NCBI GenBank assembly: GCA_020853815.1
Contig: JADYYE010000091.1
Location: forward strand, 1 to 48,459
Origin: Phycisphaerales bacterium
Lineage (GTDB): Bacteria > Planctomycetota > Phycisphaerae > Phycisphaerales > UBA1924
DNA length: 48,459 bases
Direction of reading: 5' to 3'
The position numbers and the translations under genes were made by a program. The notes beneath the pieces were generated by a model. That model saw nothing but the letters and a program-made list of their open reading frames with translations. It was not told the DNA's origin and ran no database searches. Below are positions 8,055 to 16,162 of this stretch, piece by piece (position 1 is the first letter of the stretch; every line of letters starts with the position of its first letter).

Positions 8055-11000
8055 ATACGGACCGCGCAGAACACGTCGTCAGGCAGGCACTTCAGGGCCC
8101 ACCGGAGGACGCCGTAGACGCAGTACTACGTGCTTGCACCGAAAAGGCACTCAGTGTCTCTTGGCATCGCACATTATTCTGCGCGGGGCTCGCAAAACTC
8201 GCTATGGACGGTCGCAAGCCCCCGAGACGAGTGATCGGCGCGTACTGCGGTGGCTACTCGGATTGGCTAAAAACGGCGCTCCAATCCCTCGTGGAGAAAG
8301 TAGCCGATCTGGTGCAGTGCGAACCGCCATCCGAGCGACGTTCTCGAGCCGAGGCGCTGCTCCACCATGACAGCGAACTCGTGCAAAGAGTTGAAATTGA
8401 ACTCCAATCCCGTGGCGTCTCGGCTTCCGTGAAGAACGCGCCGAAGCCGGGCACCATACTAAACAATCGATTCCAGTTGGTGCGACAACTTGGCGAGGGT
8501 GGACAGGGCCAAGTCTGGGAAGCCTTTGACAACGGCGAGTCTGCAGATGAGACCGGGCACAAGCCCGAGCGGTGTGACGAGGCGATCGACGAGCACACCA
8601 TTGGTAACTGCGCCGTCAAGCTGCTGAACAAGGTCGGAGAGCCCAACGACGAGCCGCACAAACGCTTCGACATTGAGTGTCAGCTCCACAAGAACGTCGT
8701 TCATCCCAATGTTGTCAGATATGTCACGCACGCCAAGGAAAGTGAGCACGGTCCGTATCTGGTGATGGACCTGATCAGAGGCGAGTCACTTGTGAAATAT
8801 GCGATCGCGCAATCTCTCTCCATCGCTGAGCGTGTCGAGATGATGAGTCAGGTCCTCGCCGGTCTTCAATCGCTCCACGACCGTAACCTGTATCATCGCG
8901 ACATCAAGCCGGCGAACATCGTGATCGGTCTGGACGGCATTCCGAGGATCGTAGACCTTGGCCTAAGCCTCGATCCCGATTGCTCACCAGAAGAGCGATT
9001 GTCTCGCGGCCGCATACCCGGCACTGGTCGGTATATGGCGCCGGAACTTGTTGAAGGACATGATGCAACGGCCAAGTCGGATGTCTATGCCTGCGGCGTG
9101 ACGCTGATAGACCTGCTGACGGCACCGCAAACCGTCGATCCCGCATCAACCAAAGTCAAGGAAGCAATTCGCGGCACGAATCGAGTCGCACGTGATCGGC
9201 TCTGGAGCATCTGCAGGTTTGCGGCGGAGACAAACCCCGCACTCCGCGCGGCGAGCGCGGCGAGCATGCGGGACGAACTGGCGTCCTGGATGCAGGACTA
9301 CGACCCGGACAAGGAGGGTGGCTCACAGAGTCCCGAATTCCAATACCGGCGTGATCAGGTCAGAAGGTTGAAACGGCGCGGTATGTTGCTTCGTGTCGTA
9401 GCTTGCTTCCTGATGGTAGCGGTGGGAGGAGTGGTGTTCTGGCGAGCAGAATCCCGTGCCGCGCAAGCAAGGGCCGTGTTCGAGTTCCAACGAAATGCTC
9501 TTGTGACGCGGCAGGCCGAGACCACAGCGTCCATTCTTGGAATGCTGCTCGAGTCCGACGACCCGTTTCGGCAGGTGCTCACGCCAGGGGGGGAATCGAC
9601 AAGAAAAGCCGTGGAAGACCTTCGCGGCTTCTACGAGTCGCACCAGAACTCACTCAGTGCGAGTCAAAAGGTTCTGGTGGTTCGCGGGCTTGCAATTCGT
9701 GCAGAGCAAGTCGAGATGTACGACGCGGCGGCCGAGTGGTACGTGGCCTGGCTGGATCTCCTTGGGGGTAAGAATGTGGCGGGCACACCCGACACTGCCG
9801 CCGCGCACGCCGGGATCGGGCGTTGCGCGTTGCGTCAAGGACTGATCGGAAATGCGTATGGTGAACTGACGCTCGCCCGCACGATCCTTCAGGATTCGGC
9901 CCCGCATGATCGGGCTGGCCAAGCCGCTGTGCTCTGCGAACTCGCTGATTGCCATGTGAACAGAGGATTTGACGGTGATGGCGCCTTGGCGGAGAAGCTT
10001 TTGAACGACGCCGAGGATCTCGTCAAGCCTTCGATGGAGATCACCTCTCAACGCCTGCCAGTTCCGATCGCCATCGACGTGCAGGCACGTATTTCTGCGG
10101 TGCGTGCTCGATGTCTCGCGGCCTTGAAAGGCAGCGACGCAGCGGAGCAGTTCTACTCCGAGGCGATCGACAAGGCCATCCTGATGGATGGGATGGCTCT
10201 CGCCATCTTGCACTCGCGCGTGAACTTCTTGTGCGACCAGCAGCGATTCCAAGAGGCATTGCCGCTGGCACAATCTGTTGTTCAGGGGAACCTTCTCCTC
10301 TTCGGCGAGAACGGCAACCGCACAGTTCAGGCGTTGTTGCTCCAGGCACGAGCGGCTCGCCAGCACGCGCTGCAAGACAAAACTGATCGCGAGGTGGGCT
10401 TGGAGAAGGCTCGGCTGCTCGTGGAGCATGCGGTCGGCATGGCCGAGAACCTGATTCCATACAACGACCTCGCCATTACCAACGCGCGGAGGTTGCGGGC
10501 GGCACACTGGCTCGGCCTTGGCAGGGCATTTGCCGAGTCGGAAGAACATGAAAAAGCGACGGAGGCGAACAATAGAGCGTATGAGCAGTACCGTGACGTG
10601 ATCACTCGCATCGAGCATCGGCTCGAACGCAAACCCGAGAGTCTGAGCGATGATTCGGAACTGCTCGCCGACGCACACGCTGGTTGCGCATCGGCCCTCA
10701 GGTTGTTGAACCGTTTCGAGGAAGCCAGATCAGAGGTCGATACGGCGATCAAGCTGACGATCGCTCGGTTCGCATGGGATGGACAAATCGAAACGTCGCC
10801 TGCTCCTCTGAGGTCGAGAAGTCGGCTTCGCGCTCTGATTATCTTGGAAGGCTTTCGCGACGAAAGAGGGAGTGCCGAGAAGGAGTTTCGGCCGCTCGCA
10901 GACGCTGCTCTGAGAGACTCCCAAGAAGAGAAGCCCACTTGGGCGGACAGACAAGGCATCATCGACGTGTATTTGGACCTGCTCCAAATGACGCAGAAGG

Positions 11001-11071
11001 TATCGAGAGAGGAAGCTCAGAGTGTTTGGGATAAGCGCCTCGTACAGGAAGGAAACAAGCACCCCAGATAG
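8051..11071 (+). CDS. Membrane Ser/Thr protein kinase with long TPR-like tail
   Basis: 1006 residues. A leading region of about 135 residues resembles the N-terminal part of other planctomycete kinases. The kinase domain has a Gly-rich loop GEGGQGQV (148-155), an insertion of about 25 acidic residues before the catalytic Lys (AVK, K190), HRDIKPAN (H282-N289) and VDLG (D302) in place of the usual DFG. One membrane helix lies at about 447-464 (VVACFLMVAVGGVVFW), followed by about 530 residues of helical repeats of TPR type, probably outside the cytoplasm. It is coupled to the ECF sigma gene by a 4-bp overlap, which suggests signal sensing that ends in sigma control. Ends 2 bp before the convergent ankyrin gene. 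Confidence 0.88.
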   Translation: MNTDRAEHVVRQALQGPPEDAVDAVLRACTEKALSVSWHRTLFCAGLAKLAMDGRKPPRRVIGAYCGGYSDWLKTALQSLVEKVADLVQCEPPSERRSRAEALLHHDSELVQRVEIELQSRGVSASVKNAPKPGTILNNRFQLVRQLGEGGQGQVWEAFDNGESADETGHKPERCDEAIDEHTIGNCAVKLLNKVGEPNDEPHKRFDIECQLHKNVVHPNVVRYVTHAKESEHGPYLVMDLIRGESLVKYAIAQSLSIAERVEMMSQVLAGLQSLHDRNLYHRDIKPANIVIGLDGIPRIVDLGLSLDPDCSPEERLSRGRIPGTGRYMAPELVEGHDATAKSDVYACGVTLIDLLTAPQTVDPASTKVKEAIRGTNRVARDRLWSICRFAAETNPALRAASAASMRDELASWMQDYDPDKEGGSQSPEFQYRRDQVRRLKRRGMLLRVVACFLMVAVGGVVFWRAESRAAQARAVFEFQRNALVTRQAETTASILGMLLESDDPFRQVLTPGGESTRKAVEDLRGFYESHQNSLSASQKVLVVRGLAIRAEQVEMYDAAAEWYVAWLDLLGGKNVAGTPDTAAAHAGIGRCALRQGLIGNAYGELTLARTILQDSAPHDRAGQAAVLCELADCHVNRGFDGDGALAEKLLNDAEDLVKPSMEITSQRLPVPIAIDVQARISAVRARCLAALKGSDAAEQFYSEAIDKAILMDGMALAILHSRVNFLCDQQRFQEALPLAQSVVQGNLLLFGENGNRTVQALLLQARAARQHALQDKTDREVGLEKARLLVEHAVGMAENLIPYNDLAITNARRLRAAHWLGLGRAFAESEEHEKATEANNRAYEQYRDVITRIEHRLERKPESLSDDSELLADAHAGCASALRLLNRFEEARSEVDTAIKLTIARFAWDGQIETSPAPLRSRSRLRALIILEGFRDERGSAEKEFRPLADAALRDSQEEKPTWADRQGIIDVYLDLLQMTQKVSREEAQSVWDKRLVQEGNKHPR

Positions 11072-11073
11072 GC

Positions 11074-11571
11074 TCAGCGATGCTTTGCGAGGGTGCTGAG
11101 CAGGAGCAGTGAGTTTACCGTATTGGGTTTGACCTTTGTGGCCTCGGCTCCCAGTTCTTTGAGTCGCAGAATTTGATGCGGATTGAGATGGCGTAGAGCA
11201 AAGTCGAATGCGGTAACACCTTCGCAATTGTTCACCCTGATACTCTGCGTGCCATATCTGGCAGTGACTGCAGCAACGAGACGATCAAATATGGCGATAG
11301 TGCCGGGTTCTGATCCTGCTGCCGAAGCGATCATGAGAGGGTTCAGCCCGTTTAGCGCGAAGCAATCGTCCGAACCGATCTTTGTGAGGTACTCGATCGA
11401 CTGCACGGCCCAGGGCTTGCCGGCTAGGGCACATGTGATCGGTAAGTCGCCGATGAAGATGTTGGGATCGGCCCCCGTCTTGAGGGCTGCAACGACCTGC
11501 TCGTCCTGCTGTGCAAGCATGGCAGCGATCAACGCTTCATTCTCGGGCTGCCAATGTGTCACGTGTCCCAT
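11074..11571 (-). CDS. Ankyrin-repeat protein
   Basis: 165 residues, no signal peptide. Repeats are visible as EQVVAALKTGADPNIF, GLNPLMIASAAG and EGVTAFDFALRHLNPHQILRLKELGA, giving three to four ankyrin units. GGAG lies 6 bp before the ATG (11571). Ankyrin repeats bind proteins; no partner can be named. The gene faces the kinase gene end to end with only 2 bp between the stops, so mutual termination or antisense effects are possible. Confidence 0.75.
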   Translation of the reverse strand: MGHVTHWQPENEALIAAMLAQQDEQVVAALKTGADPNIFIGDLPITCALAGKPWAVQSIEYLTKIGSDDCFALNGLNPLMIASAAGSEPGTIAIFDRLVAAVTARYGTQSIRVNNCEGVTAFDFALRHLNPHQILRLKELGAEATKVKPNTVNSLLLLSTLAKHR

Positions 11572-11990
11572 GTATACTCCACTCTATACCGATAACAATA
11601 AGACAAAAAGATGTCTATTGCGGCAAGTTGTTTGATCTACGGGCCCTTTGCGCCGCACGTCAAGGAGAGTGTCGGTGGGGCCCAGCTGTTTCCATAAAAA
11701 CACATAACCGATAGCTTGTCAAGTGGTTTGTGCTATCAGGCTAAGCAGGCGCGATATTGAGCAGCGAGGGCAGCAGACGACACCATGCGTGGCCGCGATT
11801 GCGAGGTAGTGAAGCGCAAAGGGAACCCGAGAGGGAGACGCAAGGTGCGGACGATGGCCTGACACACGCTATGCACCACATAACATGGCACGGCTCCATC
11901 GGTCAGACCTCCTTGTGCCGAATGCGGCCCGGTGGTTGAGTTGGGGTGCCGCACGGCGGCATCCCCATCAACCAGCACAAGGATCTCTTC
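11572..11990. other. Gene-free AT-richer stretch at the left edge of the accessory region
   Basis: About 420 bp without a credible gene. The first 180 bp are visibly AT-richer than the surroundings, with runs such as CAATAAGACAAAAAG. Near the right end a GC-rich inverted structure (about 11943-11967, GGGGTGCCGC against GCGGCATCCCC with one bulged base) sits just before the ribosome site of the gene at 11991. A long open frame on the minus strand across 11736-12473 is Arg-rich and looks like the shadow of the forward genes. Confidence 0.4.
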
Positions 11991-12509
11991 ATGAAAACCA
12001 ACGAGCCGACCGACGTGATCGCCAACAGGACGATCCGACTCAGCCTCCACCTGAACCGCACCCCGGCCAACGGGCGCGTGACCATCGAACGACTCGCCAC
12101 CGGACCGCAGGAGCACTGGTATCCCTGCGCGAGTTTTTCCCCGCGTGACGCCGCCATACTGATGGAGCTGTTCCAGGCCGCGATCGACCGCCTGCACGAG
12201 ACCGAGAGCAAGCCCACGGGCAAGGGGGCTCGCACGAACGAAGCGTCGCCCGCGCCGAGCGCGACGGTGCCCCCGCGCGGACCGATCAATCCAACGCCTT
12301 CGCCCACGCCCTCGCCGGTGTCGCCCGCGCCGACGGCCAGCCCGGTGCCGTCTCACACACCGGCTGTGGCGACGTCGCCGAATCATGCCAAGCCGGAGAA
12401 TGGCAAGCCGCCAGTCCCCTCCCCGTGTGTAGCGCCCTCGTCGCGGACCAAGCCCGCCAAGGTGCCCACGCATATCGTGGCCAACCGTCGACCGGCACGG
12501 TCGAGATGA
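11991..12509 (+). CDS. Hypothetical protein with Pro/Ser/Thr-rich tail, upstream of ardC-like gene
   Basis: 172 residues from the ATG at 11991, chosen for AAGGA 7 bp upstream; an in-frame GTG at 11946 is the alternative. Residues 1-65 form a small ordered domain (RTIRLSLHLNRTPANGRVTIERLATG; FSPRDAAILMELFQAAIDRL); the remaining 100 are low-complexity Pro, Thr, Ser and Ala. I do not recognise the family. The stop overlaps the start of the ArdC-like gene (ATGA at 12506), so it is probably part of the same anti-restriction or transfer function. Confidence 0.6.
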   Translation: MKTNEPTDVIANRTIRLSLHLNRTPANGRVTIERLATGPQEHWYPCASFSPRDAAILMELFQAAIDRLHETESKPTGKGARTNEASPAPSATVPPRGPINPTPSPTPSPVSPAPTASPVPSHTPAVATSPNHAKPENGKPPVPSPCVAPSSRTKPAKVPTHIVANRRPARSR

Positions 12510-13384
12510 ACTCGGAAGAAGCCAAGAAGATCGCGAGCGGCGCGATCGCCGCGCTCGCGGACGCCCTCAAAGCCGGTCGGAGCGAGCAGCTGGTCGCCTA
12601 TCTGAAAGCGGCCGCCACGGTCCATCGCTACAGCATCAACAACATTCTCTTGATCGTGACCCAGCGCCCCGACGCAACCCACGTCGCGGGCTTCCAGACC
12701 TGGAAGCAGTTCGGCCGCTGGGTCCGCAAGGGTGAGAAGGGCATTGTGATCCTCGCCCCGATGACTTTCCGCAAGGCCGACCAAGGTGCGGAGTCGCCGG
12801 GTGACGGAAAGCCACCCAAGCCGATACTCCGCTTCAGGGCGGTGCATGTCTTCGACATCTCGCAGACCGATGGCCAGCCATTGCCGGAGGCCACCCGATA
12901 CTCGGGCGACCCCTCCACGCACCTGGTCCGGCTCAAGGAGCTCGTGAATGCCGCGGGCATCTCGCTGAGCTACGGCGATGTCCCGCCGGGGGCCTCAGGT
13001 GTCTCTCGCGGCGGCGCGATCGCTCTACGCTCGGGCTTGGCGCCGGCCGAGGAGTTCGCGGTGCTGGTGCACGAGTTTGCGCACGAGGTTCTGCACCGCG
13101 GGGACGACCGACCTCCCTCGCGAACGGTTCGTGAGACCGAGGCCGAGGCGGTCGCCTTTGTGGTCGCATCCGCGATTGGCCTCGACCCGGCCACCTCGGC
13201 CAGCGACTACATCACCCTCTACGACGGCGACGAAAAGACGCTCGCGGCCTCGCTCGATCGCATCCAGCGCACGGCGGCGACGATGATCGTCGGCCTGCTG
13301 GGAGGTGAGGATCATGCGTTCGAGGTTGAGCACGCCGAGCCCGCCCCGGCTTTGTCCCCGCCGCAGCGCGAGCTCTCGCGCTAG
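12506..13384 (+). CDS. ArdC-like antirestriction protein with zinc metallopeptidase motif
   Basis: 292 residues; the ATG at 12506 overlaps the previous stop. The N-terminal part has the single-strand DNA-binding pattern of ArdC/TraC-primase-type proteins (SINNILLIVTQRPDATHVAGFQTWKQFGRWVRKGEKGIVI, given in parts: the Trp and KGEKG are the hallmark). The C-terminal part has a zincin HEFAH motif (H189, H193) followed by ETEAEAVAFVV with a likely third ligand. Such proteins ride on plasmids and integrative elements and protect incoming single-stranded DNA. This places the surrounding genes on a mobile element. Confidence 0.85.
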   Translation: MNSEEAKKIASGAIAALADALKAGRSEQLVAYLKAAATVHRYSINNILLIVTQRPDATHVAGFQTWKQFGRWVRKGEKGIVILAPMTFRKADQGAESPGDGKPPKPILRFRAVHVFDISQTDGQPLPEATRYSGDPSTHLVRLKELVNAAGISLSYGDVPPGASGVSRGGAIALRSGLAPAEEFAVLVHEFAHEVLHRGDDRPPSRTVRETEAEAVAFVVASAIGLDPATSASDYITLYDGDEKTLAASLDRIQRTAATMIVGLLGGEDHAFEVEHAEPAPALSPPQRELSR

Positions 13385-13566
13385 CCGCGCGATCAGCCCA
13401 CTCGCGTTCCGGTTGGGCGTCATGAACCGCATTTCGCCATCGGCGGATCGGCGCGCCCGCCGAGCTGGCCATAACCTTCTTCGTCACATTGCGCCCCTGA
13501 CCAAACGCAGCTCTCGGCGTCACCGAGGCTCCGGTGGTCGCGGCATTGCCTGGGAAGTCCTCTTCG

Positions 13567-13770
13567 TTCTCGATCCTGCCCACGGCCCAATTGATGGCGA
13601 CGCTAAAGCCGCCGCCGGAACGGTCAAGCACAAGCGTTGGTTCCCCCGCCGTCACGACGGCGGTCCCCCCAACTTTGCACTTGACCGCGGCGAGTGCTCG
13701 CCCTTCGGGTTCCGGCTGGCCGCGGCTTTGACCGCGTGGCCATTCGGGCCGCATCGGGCGGACCGAGCAA
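13567..13770 (+). repeat. Leader repeat, copy A, with conserved hairpins
   Basis: About 200 bp in the 405-bp gap before the 73-residue gene, recurring at 15944-16145 before the methyltransferase gene. It has a hairpin CCGCC-G...C-GGCGG at 13646-13663, a CCC-TTC-GGG mini-hairpin at 13701-13709 and GGCC-ATTCG-GGCC at 13738-13750. The first stem differs from copy B by a paired change (G-C here, C-G there). Both copies end about 20 bp before a ribosome site. The remaining part of the gap (13385-13566) shows no gene. Confidence 0.75.
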
Positions 13771-13789
13771 ATCGAAGAGGAGACTCACC

Positions 13790-14011
13790 ATGACAACATC
13801 CACCACCACCGAAGCAACCTCGAAATCGCCGAGCCACGTTGCCTACCAGGTCCGCGATCGCGAGGGGAAGAAGGCGATCTGGACCCGCATCGGCTCTGCC
13901 TGGCAGCACGCCGACGGCAGGGGTTTCAACGTGCAGATCGAGGTCGTCCCGCTCGACGGGCGCCTCACGCTCCGCGTGCCGACCGAGAGCGCCGGGCCAG
14001 AGGTCGCATAG
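13790..14011 (+). CDS. Small conserved mobile-element protein of unknown function
   Basis: 73 residues from the ATG at 13790, preceded by a GAGGAG at 13777 within reach of the start. The core VRDREGKKAIWTRIGSAW, then HADGRGFNVQIEVVPLDGRLTLR, is a pattern I recognise from short proteins on proteobacterial and planctomycete mobile elements, but no function is known. It follows leader repeat copy A and is followed by a GC-rich hairpin at 14019-14039, so it looks like a single-gene transcription unit. Confidence 0.75.
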   Translation: MTTSTTTEATSKSPSHVAYQVRDREGKKAIWTRIGSAWQHADGRGFNVQIEVVPLDGRLTLRVPTESAGPEVA

Positions 14012-14018
14012 CCAACTC

Positions 14019-14039
14019 GGGGCGGGCTCGGCCCGCCCC
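14019..14039 (+). terminator. 9-bp perfect GC hairpin after the 73-residue gene
   Basis: GGGGCGGGC and GCCCGCCCC pair perfectly around a TCG loop, 7 bp after the stop codon. No T run follows, so it may act as a pause, an mRNA stabiliser or a weak terminator. Confidence 0.5.
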
Positions 14040-14106
14040 TCCCATTGGGGCGGCCGCGTGCGGCGGCACCCCATTCAGACCAACCACTCAAGCAAGGAGA
14101 ACCACC

Positions 14107-14649
14107 ATGACCAAACTATCCATCACGCTTTCAGGCGAGGCGTTCGAAGCCCTCTTCCCGCTGCGTGCCAATCACCTCAATCCTCTCGCCTCGTGGAGCG
14201 GTCGCGATGGGGATGGCTGCCTCTTCGAGACCTACGGCGCCGATCTGGAGTTCGTCTCCGCTCAAGACAGTCGTTGCATCTGGACGCTCATCGACTCTGG
14301 TACCGGCAAAGTCTGTGTCGTGAGTGGTCGGCGCTGCGTCAACCGACTCGGCTATCTGGTCAGCGACACACCGCTGCCGGCGGGAGTCGAGGTCGTCGTA
14401 CCGATTGATGTGACCGACCAACGCGAGTCCGATGCGAGCCTTTCGAGCGCCGCCATCCACGAGATGCTGGCTACGCAGCACCAGATCGCCATCGTTTGGA
14501 GCATCGAAGATGTCCACGAAGTTCGTCCCGATCTCACCAACGAACAGGCATGGCTTGTGCTGCAAGCCTGCAAGAAGTGCCACGATGCCAGTGTCGGAGT
14601 CACTTGGGACACCATCGAAATCATCGCCGACGATCTCTTCGTCGTATGA
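14107..14649 (+). CDS. Hypothetical accessory protein
   Basis: 180 residues; AAGGAG lies 7 bp upstream of the ATG at 14107, so the start is secure. There is no signal peptide or membrane segment. The first 75 residues are beta-rich (ITLSGEAFEALFPL; LFETYGADLEFV), the second half helical and acidic with HQIAIVWSIEDVHEVRPDLTNEQAWLVLQACKK in parts, a pattern often seen in small plasmid and integrative-element proteins. I do not recognise the family. It lies between the 73-residue protein and the Fic gene inside the accessory region. Confidence 0.65.
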   Translation: MTKLSITLSGEAFEALFPLRANHLNPLASWSGRDGDGCLFETYGADLEFVSAQDSRCIWTLIDSGTGKVCVVSGRRCVNRLGYLVSDTPLPAGVEVVVPIDVTDQRESDASLSSAAIHEMLATQHQIAIVWSIEDVHEVRPDLTNEQAWLVLQACKKCHDASVGVTWDTIEIIADDLFVV

Positions 14650-14772
14650 CAGACTCCAGCCGGCGGATGGCTCGCGACCCTCCGCCGTCTTTCCACATGC
14701 GGAGCGGATGCCGTTGCCAGCGTGGCGACGCTTCTTCAATCGCCATTCATGCGGCAGTCATCAGCGTATCAA

Positions 14773-14801
14773 TTGACATTCAACGTCGTAAGGAGTATGA
14801 T
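14773..14801 (+). promoter_or_regulatory. Consensus sigma-70-type promoter for the Fic gene
   Basis: TTGACA (14773-14778) and TATGAT (14796-14801) are separated by exactly 17 bp. Transcription would begin about 7 bp downstream, at or next to the ATG at 14809, giving a leaderless message. An AAGGAG lies inside the spacer and would not be transcribed. Confidence 0.7.
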
Positions 14802-14808
14802 CGGCCTC

Positions 14809-15891
14809 ATGTTCAAGCCCGTCTTTCAGATCACCCCGGCCATGACCACGGCCCTCATGGCCATCGAAGCCGATCGCCAAGCCGTGGCCGAACTGCCCAT
14901 CGACGTACCCATGCTCGCCAGCCTGCGAGCGACGGCGCGGCTGCTGTCCACCCACTACTCGACGCAGATCGAGGGCAATCGCCTCACCGAAGCCCAAGTG
15001 CAGCAGGCGCTCTCCGGTGCCCGCTTTCCCGGTCGTGAACGCGACGAGATCGAAGTCCATCACTACTACGCCGCGATCGAGTATCTCGAAACGCTCATCG
15101 CATCACGCGCCCCCTTCGCCGAGGCCAACATCCAGCGGCTGCACGGGCTCGTGCTCGACGGTCGGCCAACGCCGACGCCCTATCGCGATGGCCAGAACGT
15201 CATCCGCGACAGCGGCACCGGCGCCATCGTGTATCTGCCACCCGAAGCCCAAGACGTTCCTGTCCTCATGAAGCACCTGCTCGACTGGATCAAGGTTCAG
15301 TGCGAGTCCCGCGAACTGCCCGTGCCGCTTGTTGCCGCCGCCGCTCACGATCAGTCCGCCACCATCCATCCGTACTACGACGGCAATGGCCGCACCGCCC
15401 GGCTGCTCACGACGCTGATCCTGCAGCAGCAGGGCTACGGGCTCAAGGGCATCTACTCGCTCGAAGAGTACTACGCCCGCGATCTTGCTGGTTACTACGC
15501 CGCGCTCAGCATAGGCCCCTCGCACAATTACTACATGGGACGGGCCGAGGCGGACATCACGCCGTTCCTGACGTACTTCCTCACCGGCATGGCCGACGCC
15601 TTCGCCAAGGTGCGCGTGAAGGCGAGCGCCGCCGCCAAACGTGGGGCATCCGATCGGTCATCGTTGCTCCGCGAGCTCGATCCCAAGCAACGCCAGGTGC
15701 TCGACCTCTTCCGGCGTCAGGGCAGCGCCAGCACCGCCGAACTTGCCCAAGAGCTTGGCCTGAGCCCCCGCACCGTGCGTCCGCTCTGTGCCGAGTGGAT
15801 CGCGTCGGGCTTTCTCATCGTTCGTGACCCCTCGCGGCGCAATCGCCTCTATCGACTCGCACCCGTGTGGGAGTCGGTCATCACGGGCTGA
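14809..15891 (+). CDS. Fic-domain protein with N-terminal inhibitory motif and winged helix
   Basis: 360 residues from the ATG at 14809, where Fic proteins of this type usually begin (MFKPVFQITP). The catalytic loop is HPYYDGNGRTAR (His187), a fit to HPFxxGNGRxxR, so it probably transfers AMP or a related nucleotide group to a hydroxyl on a target protein. An inhibitory helix motif S51-x-x-x-E55-G56 (STQIEGN) is present in the N-terminal part, which in the family blocks ATP binding until relieved. Residues about 305-355 look like a winged helix-turn-helix (AELAQELGLSPRTVRPLCAEW). Target unknown; it may be a toxin-like or regulatory enzyme of the mobile element. A consensus promoter lies directly upstream. 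Confidence 0.9.
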   Translation: MFKPVFQITPAMTTALMAIEADRQAVAELPIDVPMLASLRATARLLSTHYSTQIEGNRLTEAQVQQALSGARFPGRERDEIEVHHYYAAIEYLETLIASRAPFAEANIQRLHGLVLDGRPTPTPYRDGQNVIRDSGTGAIVYLPPEAQDVPVLMKHLLDWIKVQCESRELPVPLVAAAAHDQSATIHPYYDGNGRTARLLTTLILQQQGYGLKGIYSLEEYYARDLAGYYAALSIGPSHNYYMGRAEADITPFLTYFLTGMADAFAKVRVKASAAAKRGASDRSSLLRELDPKQRQVLDLFRRQGSASTAELAQELGLSPRTVRPLCAEWIASGFLIVRDPSRRNRLYRLAPVWESVITG

Positions 15892-15943
15892 GCTTGGCCG
15901 CCGTCACGCTCGCACGGTCGATCGCCGGTCGTGCGATTCCTCG

Positions 15944-16145
15944 TTGCACGATCCCGCCCGCGGCCCGGATGATGGCACGCAAAAGCCGCCGCCGTCACAC
16001 TCAAGAACAATCTTGGCACCCCCGCCCCACGAGGGCGGTCCCCCCAAGATTCTTCGTTGACTGCTTCGCACGCTCGCCCTTCGGGTTCCGGCTCGCGCGG
16101 CTTTGACGGCGTGGCCATTCGGGCCGCACCGGGCGGACCGAGCAA
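15944..16145 (+). repeat. Leader repeat, copy B, with conserved hairpins
   Basis: Second copy of the sequence at 13567-13770; by eye about four bases in five agree over 200 bp. The stem at 16022-16038 is CCGCC-C...G-GGCGG, where copy A has a G-C pair at the same position. CTCGCCCTTCGGGTTCCGG and GGCCATTCGGGCC are unchanged. It fills most of the gap between the Fic gene and the methyltransferase gene and ends just before GGAGG at 16151. Confidence 0.75.
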
Positions 16146-16162
16146 CCCATGGAGGAATCACC

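Noticed and set aside
11736..12473. 245-codon minus-strand open frame
   Set aside because: Strongly Arg/His-rich start and no ribosome site; it lies opposite the gene at 11991, which has a good ribosome site and is coupled to the ArdC-like gene.
13212..13754. Minus-strand frame sharing a GGGF-containing peptide between the two leader copies
   Set aside because: Short peptide similarity exists, but indels between the copies break the frame, while the hairpin is kept by a paired change.
13305..13793. 162-codon forward frame across leader repeat A
   Set aside because: The matching stretch of copy B is in a different frame arrangement and the repeat keeps RNA stems rather than codons.
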